Part shown: piece after piece, positions 57,856 to 64,000 of the stretch | How positions within the stretch are numbered: position 1 is the stretch's first letter | Layout of the letters: each line of letters starts with the position of its first letter | NCBI GenBank assembly: GCA_001599755.1 | Contig: BCHX01000008.1 | Span: forward strand, 1,798,001 to 1,862,000 | Direction: 5' to 3' | DNA length: 64,000 nt | Source: Gliomastix tumulicola | Taxonomy: Eukaryota > Ascomycota > Sordariomycetes > Hypocreales > Bionectriaceae | Made by a program: the position numbers and the translations under genes | Notes under the pieces: model-generated | Databases searched by the model: none | What the model was told of the DNA's origin: nothing | The model's input: only the letters and a program-made list of their open reading frames with translations

Positions 57856-58775
57856 GATCCTGGGACATGGGGATTAGAGGAAGCCAAGGCTTTGTAAAAA
57901 AGGGAGAAGCCCTGCATTCATTTTGTTTTACGTTTTTTATGTCACGGCACGATAGAATTGGGGGTATGAAGGGCGACACCTGTATTGATACGCACTCACA
58001 CAGCGATACGATTTGATATAAGACCGACGACACACTCGACACGGCTCGTTATGCACAGCGCAAAGGCACGGAGATCGATACGCCGGAGGCCGAGCGTGAT
58101 TGAGAAGCTCACTTGCAAGGACACACTAGAATTTGTGATGATTGGGCGGGTTTGTTTAGAAAGGAAAGCACCAGACGGCTGCTGAGCTGTCTGGCTTTGG
58201 AGTTAGATTTTGTTAATACCGACCTTCATTTGGATTCCACCTATGATCTCCCCAGCCCGCTATACGTGTATAGATGCAGCTCGGGATATCGCCGCTGGAG
58301 TTGACGTAGGAGACGGGAATGTGGTGGCTGGCGTCTCCCGAAGCGGCAGTACGGAGCTGCCACCGAGGATTCCCACATGCATGGATGGCCAGCGTCCCAT
58401 GATGGATGCAACGACATGGCATCCACTACCGGACAGGTACCAGGCTTTCCATGCCCGTTTCAAGCTGCATGTGCGGAAGGCCGGCCGGGCGAGATTTTCC
58501 CGTCCAACAGGAACGCCCCCTGCCATGCCTCAGCCGTGCCCGTTCGTTTCGAAACGGCGAGGGGCATGGGTGGGTGGGATGAGCAAGGGCTCTCATTCGA
58601 GGGAATTTGCACGAGCTGCGTTTCCGTAGACCCAAACGGCTGCTGCAGGGCCGCTTGGCACGTTGTTCTAGGATATATAAGGGGACGATCATTAGGTAGG
58701 GAGGAAGAGAGATTGTGATGACTGTAAAGAAGAGTTGTTCATCTCAGGTGCTTCACACGTCTACGATAACTCACC
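57856..58775. other. Intergenic, pectate lyase promoter
   Basis: 920 bases between tandem genes. The left part should be the 3' UTR of the zinc-finger gene. The right part is the pectate lyase promoter, with a TATA box at 58674-58680. No other gene recognised. Confidence 0.55.
58674..58680 (+). promoter_or_regulatory. TATA box of pectate lyase gene
   Basis: tatataa within ggatatataagggg, 96 bases upstream of the pectate lyase start codon. A strong canonical TATA box, as common for inducible secreted-enzyme genes. Confidence 0.65.
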
Positions 58776-60035
58776 ATGAAGTCTTTCCAGAGCCTGCTCG
58801 TCCTGGGTCTTGCCGTCGTTGCGGCGGCCTCGCCGACTCCTGATCTGACGAAGAGGGCTGCCTACAGTGACCCGTGCAACATTGGGTACTGCACGCAGAA
58901 TGGAGGGTGTGTTCTTCCTCCCCCCCCCCCCTTGTTTGGAGTGATTAACCTGTCGCTGTATCTGTGCTGACGGAGTGGTGCGCAGAACGAAGGGAGGAGC
59001 CGGCGGTACGCAGACGACAGTGACAAACCTCTCCCAACTGACGGCCGCCGCGTCTGCGAGCGGTGCGGGCATCATCCTGGTTTCGGGCAGCATCAGCGGC
59101 GCGGCCAAGGTCCAGGTTGGCTCTGACAAGACCATCATTGGTCTTCCTGGCAGCTGTGAGTGCCTATCAACCCATGAGAATCAGCAATAGAGATGGTCTG
59201 ATAAAGACGATATAGCACTCGTGGGCATCGGCCTCACCATCCTCGGACAGAAGAACGTCATCGTGCGCAACATGAAGATCTCCAAGGTCGAGGCCGACTA
59301 CGGCGACGCCATCACGATCCAGCTGTCCAAGAACGTCTGGGTCGACCACTGCGATCTCTCGGCGACGAGAGACGGGGACAAGGACTTCTACGACGGGCTG
59401 GTGGACCTGTCGCATGCGGCGGACTGGGTGACCATCTCGCACACCTACTTCCACGATCATGTGAGTACTACTAGAGGTGCACCCTTGGAAAGGGGAGGAG
59501 CAGGAGACTGACGCCGGAGGAATCTAGTCCAAGGGATCGCTGGTCGGCCACTCGGACAACAACGCGGCTGAGGACACCGGCACGCTCCGGGTGACGTACG
59601 CCAACAACCACTTCTACAACGTCCGCAGCCGAGGCCCCCTGCTGCGCTTCGGCACCGCCCACGTCTACAAGTAGGTTCTTTCCCTCCAACCACCTAATCA
59701 CCAGACCGAGGGAGCCCCAAGCTGACCCATCTGCGACTTCACACAGCCAATACTACGACACCATGGACACGGGCCTCAACAGCCGCATGGGCGCCCAGGC
59801 GCTCCTCCAGTCGTCCGTGTTCGAGAACGTGGGCAAGAAGGCCATCTTCACCGAGTCGAGCAAGGAGGTCGGGTACGTCGTGACGAGCGACGTCGTGCTC
59901 ACGGGCGAGAGCGCCAACACAGCGCCGCTGGGCACCATCAAGGCCAGCGACATCCCGTACTCGTTCTCGCTACTCGGCTCGGGCAACGTCAAGTCGAGGG
60001 TCCCTGGGGAGGCTGGGCAGAAGCTGAGCTTCTAG
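58776..60035 (+). CDS. Secreted pectate lyase (polysaccharide lyase family 1)
   Basis: Five exons (58776-58906, 58986-59155, 59216-59460, 59528-59670, 59747-60035), 325 residues. It begins with a signal peptide (FQSLLVLGLAVVAAASPTPD, cleaved near ASP) followed by a KR dibasic pair at residues 27-28, a possible Kex2 site. The parallel beta-helix family marks are VWVDHCDLS, DGLVDLSHAADWVTISHTYFHDH, SKGSLVGHSDNN and the RGPLLRFGTAHVYN region, which contains the catalytic-type arginine. The calcium-binding aspartates of PL1 enzymes lie in the VDHCD and DLSHAAD blocks. The enzyme cleaves polygalacturonate by beta-elimination outside the cell. Intron 1 has an unusual GTGTGT donor and a poly-C run. 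Joins restore NGGTKGGAGG, LPGSSLVGIG and HVYNQYYD. No carbohydrate-binding module is present. Confidence 0.95.
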
Positions 60036-60433
60036 GTGGACGGCTGGAGGAAACTCCAACGACTAGGTAGGGTCTAACTACTTACTGAGCTCCATAGTGT
60101 GGTACATATGAATGAGACTGCTCTGTAAATAAAGACCTGTCAGACATGTGCCGTGCTTTGATGATGCTCTGTGGAAAGCAAGCCTGACCTGCCAGTGTGG
60201 ATGGAGGGTCCCCTGAAAGTGGTGGGTTAGGGGAGTTGCCAGCGCGGGAGCTTATCGATAGCTCCCCTGGCTAAGACTCGACAGAACAATTGATCCGTAC
60301 CTGTGCCAACCAGCCAACCAACCAGCCAACCCCCCCTATCACCATTGATACCTGACCGACTCTTTCATCAACGCATATAGGCACCCGAAACGACATACGA
60401 TGCCGGCTCCCCGTATGTCATAGTCAAGAGGCA
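60036..60433. other. Intergenic with CCAACCAG repeats
   Basis: 398 bases between tandem genes. Contains a CCAACCAG/CCAACCAA tandem array at about 60306-60330. An ATG at 60400 followed by a GTATGT could be a tiny upstream exon or uORF of the next gene, but I cannot support either. Confidence 0.5.
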
Positions 60434-61909
60434 ATGTCGACATCCATCGCCCGCTCCCGTTCCCTAAGGAAACCCAGCACATCAACAGGCACGGGACCAT
60501 CAACAAGCTCGTCCTCAACAGGCAACACCATCGACGCCGACCCTCGCCATGCCTCCCCGAGCCGGCTCCCCGTCAACAAACCCCATACACGCAGCGTATC
60601 CGTCGCCACGGCCCCGAATGGCACCGCGAGGGCGCTGAACGGGACCAGGGCCGCCGCCGCCCCCGGCGGACTCAGGACGGCGGCGGCGTCGAGGCAGCAG
60701 ACCGATGGGCCCCTGAAGAAGGAGTCGGCGCGGTACCCTCCCTCGACGACGACGACCCGTCCCGTCGCGGGCGCAGTAGCGAGACCGACTTCCTCTGACG
60801 GAGGAGCGAGGACAGCGGCGCCCCGACGCGTGCCGACGCATACACGTGCTAAGAGCACGGCGGCGCCGAGCACCCTGAACCCGCCTGCCGTCCTCCGACC
60901 GCCCTCGCAGGGCTCCAGCACAACAGGGCCCCGCGCTACAACACACCGCAGGATCGCATCTACAGATAAAGTGATGGCAAGGCCTGCACCGTCGTCTTCG
61001 ACTGCCACACCGCCAACGTCCACAACCCCCACGACCACTGCCGGGAAAGCCCCCCAGCCCAGGCTCCGACCCGCCTTCTCGACGCTGCAGCAGCACTACT
61101 CCCCGGCCAAGTCCCAGGCCCCGAAACCCCTGACCTCGACCTTCCTCGCGCCGCCGTCGCCCTCGAAACTGCCCGCCAACCTCGCCGCCTCGGCCGAGAC
61201 GACCAGGCTGCAGACCGAGCTCCTGCAGCTGCACCTCCTGCACCGGGACGCCGGGTCCGTGGACGCGGAGTGGCAGGCGAGCGCCCGCGAGAAGCTCGGG
61301 GCGCGGTTCGAGATCCTCCGTCAGGACAGCTGCGAAGTTGCGGGGCAGGAGAGGACGCTGCGGGAGGGGGAGACGGTGCTGGCGTTGCGTGCGTGGGGTG
61401 CTAGCGGCGGCGGCGGCTTGGAGGGGAAGATACAAGGGCTGGATGCTATCATTGCTGGTGTTTGGATGCTCACCGAGCCTGGCGGCCGCTACGCGAGGGT
61501 GGTGAGGCGGTTCGAGCGCTGGTTGGATCAGGTGTCGGAGCTACAGGCAGCACGGCACGGCGAGGGTGCACTGCACCGTCTTGGTGAGGATCAGCCACTG
61601 TTTGTTGGTGAGCTGGAGACGCCCTGGAAGGACGAGTTACCCAACCTCCTCCGGCGTCTGGATGGGTGGCGACGACAACTAGTGGAAATTGGAGAGCCCC
61701 CTGACGCACAGGGTTCAGGCGATTCAAGCCTCTGTAGAGTGCTCCACGGACTACGAGATTCGATCAACGGGATGCTGGAAGAGATCGGTCTAATGGAGGA
61801 GATGGAACAGGACGCCCTAGCAAGTGAGGATGCGTGGATCGAGACTACAAATCGGGAAGATGATGACACTGATACCCAGCAAGCGGGCGCGATATGGCGG
61901 ATTGTATGA
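60434..61909 (+). CDS. Ser/Thr/Ala-rich N-terminus, helical C-terminus; function unknown
   Basis: Uninterrupted frame of 491 residues. The first 230 residues are Ser/Thr/Ala/Pro/Arg-rich with basic patches (ARSRSLRKPS, RATTHRRIAS), as in microtubule- or DNA-associated disordered tails. Residues about 250-490 are helical: ETTRLQTELLQLHLLHRDA, VDAEWQASAREKLGARFEILR, a Trp-containing helix IIAGVWMLTEPGGRYARVVRRFERWLDQV, then WKDELPNLLRRLDGWRRQLVEIG, and a last helix around LRDSINGMLEEIGLMEEME. The heptad spacing suggests coiled coil. I do not recognise the family. The start at 60434 is the first ATG of the frame, close to an upstream ATG at 60400 in another frame. Confidence 0.7.
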   Translation: MSTSIARSRSLRKPSTSTGTGPSTSSSSTGNTIDADPRHASPSRLPVNKPHTRSVSVATAPNGTARALNGTRAAAAPGGLRTAAASRQQTDGPLKKESARYPPSTTTTRPVAGAVARPTSSDGGARTAAPRRVPTHTRAKSTAAPSTLNPPAVLRPPSQGSSTTGPRATTHRRIASTDKVMARPAPSSSTATPPTSTTPTTTAGKAPQPRLRPAFSTLQQHYSPAKSQAPKPLTSTFLAPPSPSKLPANLAASAETTRLQTELLQLHLLHRDAGSVDAEWQASAREKLGARFEILRQDSCEVAGQERTLREGETVLALRAWGASGGGGLEGKIQGLDAIIAGVWMLTEPGGRYARVVRRFERWLDQVSELQAARHGEGALHRLGEDQPLFVGELETPWKDELPNLLRRLDGWRRQLVEIGEPPDAQGSGDSSLCRVLHGLRDSINGMLEEIGLMEEMEQDALASEDAWIETTNREDDDTDTQQAGAIWRIV

Positions 61910-62279
61910 GCTCGGGGTTTCTCCGACCCGACGAGATGATTCAGGTTCACGACGACAAGCGCATGTACAGATATACTAAAGCACCGGCGTAATCGGTAAT
62001 GGGATAGTAAAATTTTGGAGGTTCATATGTGATCGTCATCATTCTCTATAAAAGGTTAGGTGCCATACCGTACATCAGAAAGACAGAAAGGGGTCCCGAA
62101 GACCCGTGAGCGCGAAGACGGCTTGATGGCGTAGATCAGGTCCAAGCGACTATATCATCAACGAGGTTGGGCGAAGGGTATGAAGAAGAAGAAAAGAATC
62201 GACAGAAGAAAAGAACCAGGGCAGTCGAGCAGGGAATTCGATTTCTCGACCCCATGCCAGCAGCTCCCTATTCCCTTGC
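61910..62279. other. Intergenic, convergent 3' ends
   Basis: 370 bases between two convergent stops. Short frames only; probably 3' UTRs. Nothing else seen. Confidence 0.5.
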
Positions 62280-63062
62280 TCAAAGGAACGCCCGGCGAGG
62301 GAAAGCCACACCCTCTATAGCAGGTTCGTCCACAAACCAGCTAACCCTATCACCCGCCGCCTCGTTGACAAGCGCGCACGGCAGACCGTCGTCCGAGTCG
62401 AAGATCTGCTTCATAACATCCTTCTTGCCCCCGCCGGTGGCGACAAATGCAACGCGAACGGCATGAGTGACGACGGGAAGGGTAAGCGTGATGCGCTTGG
62501 GAGGCGGCTTAGGCGAGTCCTCGATGGGCGCGACCCAGGCATCCGACTCGCGCAGTAGCGGGTGGCCAGGGAAGAGCGAGCAGGTGTGCCCGTCGGGACC
62601 GCAGCCGAGAAGTAACAGGTCGAAGATGGGCAGACGGACCGAGTCGCGGGAGGCAAAGCTGGCCACAAGGGTCTGCTCGTACTCGTCGGCGAGGTTCTGG
62701 GTATCGCCCAGGTGCTCGACGTTGATGGGGTGCACGGCGGGGCTTTGGCCCTCGGGGAGCTTATCCAGGAGCTCTGACTTCAGGAGAGCGTAGTTAGAGT
62801 CGGCGTGGTCGAGCGGCACGGCGCGCTCATCGGCGAAGAAGATCTCCCACTTGGAGAAGTCGACGACATCGTTCGGACCGGACGACGGGGCCAGCAGTGC
62901 GGCGGCGAGAGTCTTCGGCAGGGATCCGCCGGAGACAGCGACCTTGAAGACGCCGTGGCGGGAGATGCCAATGTTCTGACTCTCGACGACGTAGCTGCGC
63001 AGGGCCGTCGCGAGGGCCTCGACGCCGGGGAAGGCAAAGAGGCTTGGCTGTGACTTGGGCAT
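62280..63062 (-). CDS. 6-phosphogluconolactonase
   Basis: Single frame of 260 residues, the usual length for the family. It hydrolyses 6-phosphogluconolactone to 6-phosphogluconate, the second step of the oxidative pentose phosphate pathway, in the cytosol. Marks: VAVSGGSLPKTL near residue 43 (the GGS phosphate-binding loop), KWEIFFADERAVPLDHADSNY, then the signature LLLGCGPDGHTCSLFPGHPLL carrying the catalytic histidine, KRITLTLPVV and VAFVATGGGKKDVM. All conserved blocks are intact. No targeting signal is seen; yeast Sol3/Sol4 are the counterparts. The start at 63062 (MPKSQPSLFAFPG) is the first ATG of the frame and matches family N-termini. Confidence 0.96.
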   Translation of the reverse strand: MPKSQPSLFAFPGVEALATALRSYVVESQNIGISRHGVFKVAVSGGSLPKTLAAALLAPSSGPNDVVDFSKWEIFFADERAVPLDHADSNYALLKSELLDKLPEGQSPAVHPINVEHLGDTQNLADEYEQTLVASFASRDSVRLPIFDLLLLGCGPDGHTCSLFPGHPLLRESDAWVAPIEDSPKPPPKRITLTLPVVTHAVRVAFVATGGGKKDVMKQIFDSDDGLPCALVNEAAGDRVSWFVDEPAIEGVAFPRRAFL

Positions 63063-64000
63063 AGCTTCAGCTAAGTTTCGTTTATCTCGCGCGCGCGCAA
63101 TGGCGGGGTTGTTGCACTTGTTCGGTTCGTTGCTGTGTCTCGGGCGGGTTCTCGGTCTCTCTCTTAGATGGAGCTCTCTAGAAATAAATCACCTGTGCAG
63201 CTCGTCGCGACGTAACGTAACGGACTAGTGCAATACGATGGGAAGCGAAGCGAATCGATGTCTCAGGGGTCGAGTCGAGGTGAGGTGAGGTGATGTGATG
63301 TGATGTGATGGTTGCGATGGTGGGGTTGATGTTTTGGAGGGGTTGAAGGGAATCAGAGCGACAGGGCCGGGCCCGGGTCGGATGTACCTGTACTTTACCC
63401 ACTGTTGGCTTTTTGGCTTGTGACGGGCGGAGGGAATCCCCCGCCATGTGTGAAATGTGTGAACATGTGCGTGCATGCGTGAAGGCCGTTGGGAGCGACT
63501 CGGAGCTTCACCCTCTCCATTAGCAATAATCCAGGTCCCTTAGTAAGTGAGCGAACATAATAATAGGTAATTCCTGGGCAGATGGTCGCCACCAAACCGT
63601 CGGTATCGCGGCCCCAAGCAGCTATCGAATCAGAGCACTCAGCCCGACAGGGAGATCAGGGCCCTCCTGTTCATCATACTAGGGACTGAGATGATCCATG
63701 AACAACCCGGAACGGAGGCATTCCCAGGTAGGCCCGGAATGACCGACGCCCTCAGGACAAAGGCAATGATGATGCACAGTACCGCTCGTGCCACTGTGCA
63801 AGGTTGGAAGCAAAATTTTGGCGCCAAGTGTCCACGGGCGCCTCTCCACTTTGAGTCGCCGACCGATAAGGGTCGAGTGGCTTTGTGCCTGGTCGGTGTC
63901 CACGTTATGGCACTGCAGCTCGCAGGATGGTTTCTGTGTGTAATGGTGAAGCAGTAGTAGCAGGCCTAAAGAGGCCTTACAGGCAGTGGTGCCTAAATGC
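63063..64000. other. Upstream region of 6-phosphogluconolactonase, to window end
   Basis: 938 bases without a recognised gene. Holds the lactonase promoter and a 5-bp tandem repeat at 63277-63310. A frame at 63691-63957 has no known similarity. Confidence 0.5.
63277..63310. repeat. 5-bp tandem repeat (gaggt/gatgt), seven copies
   Basis: Three gaggt units followed by four gatgt/gatgg units in perfect register. One base change spread across the array separates the two halves. Confidence 0.85.

Noticed and set aside
1..64000. Biosynthetic gene cluster, CRISPR array or mobile element
   Set aside because: No PKS, NRPS, terpene or P450 genes, no regularly spaced repeats, and no transposase, integrase or reverse transcriptase motifs were seen. 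The region is ordinary core genome apart from the pectate lyase.

Overview
The window is nuclear DNA of a filamentous ascomycete (Pezizomycotina). A Sordariomycete is likely, judging by resemblance of several proteins, but the genus is not decided. The evidence is short GT-AG introns of about 50-150 bases, compact GC-rich coding exons, long Ser/Pro-rich fungal regulatory proteins, a bZIP protein with a fungal DUF3425-type C-terminus, and a secreted PL1 pectate lyase that suggests plant contact. No rRNA, tRNA, CRISPR array or transposon was recognised. Twenty-one protein genes were modelled. Exon joins were worked out by eye from splice sites and reading phase and have no transcript support.

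Layout. 0.1-4 kb: an Iwr1-type RNA polymerase II import factor (+) and a Myb/SANT-like protein (-). 4-8.3 kb: gene-empty spacer. 8.3-13.8 kb: a Tfc7-like histidine-phosphatase protein (-), a bZIP/DUF3425 regulator (+) and an F-box/LRR protein ending in a CaaX box (-). 16.5-27.2 kb: PAS kinase (+), the SEA-complex subunit Sea4 (-), the rRNA-processing factor Efg1 (+) and a double-stranded-RNA-binding-like protein (+). 27.3-32.6 kb: tRNA 2'-phosphotransferase Tpt1 (-) and a large Ser/Pro-rich protein (-). 32.6-37.5 kb: a second long spacer. 37.5-44.7 kb: a dual-specificity phosphatase (+), the ER nucleotide-sugar transporter Hut1 (-) and a triple-KH RNA-binding protein (-). 46.6-53.4 kb: an aftiphilin-like trafficking protein (-) head to head with a TBC Rab-GAP (+), then an Fnx1/Vba-like MFS transporter (-). 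55-63 kb: a proline-rich protein with a ZZ-like zinc finger (+), the pectate lyase (+), an unrecognised Ser/Thr-rich protein (+) and 6-phosphogluconolactonase (-).

The region reads mostly as conserved core genome. Two groups of neighbours share a theme: nutrient and growth signalling (PAS kinase, Sea4, Efg1), and endosome/Golgi/vacuole traffic (aftiphilin-like, TBC GAP, vacuolar-type MFS). I found no convincing new multi-gene system. The more unusual points are single proteins: the CaaX-ended F-box protein, a bZIP with almost no zipper, an RGG-tailed Tpt1, the ZZ-like finger on a giant disordered protein, and a vacuolar-sorting-type motif on the MFS transporter.
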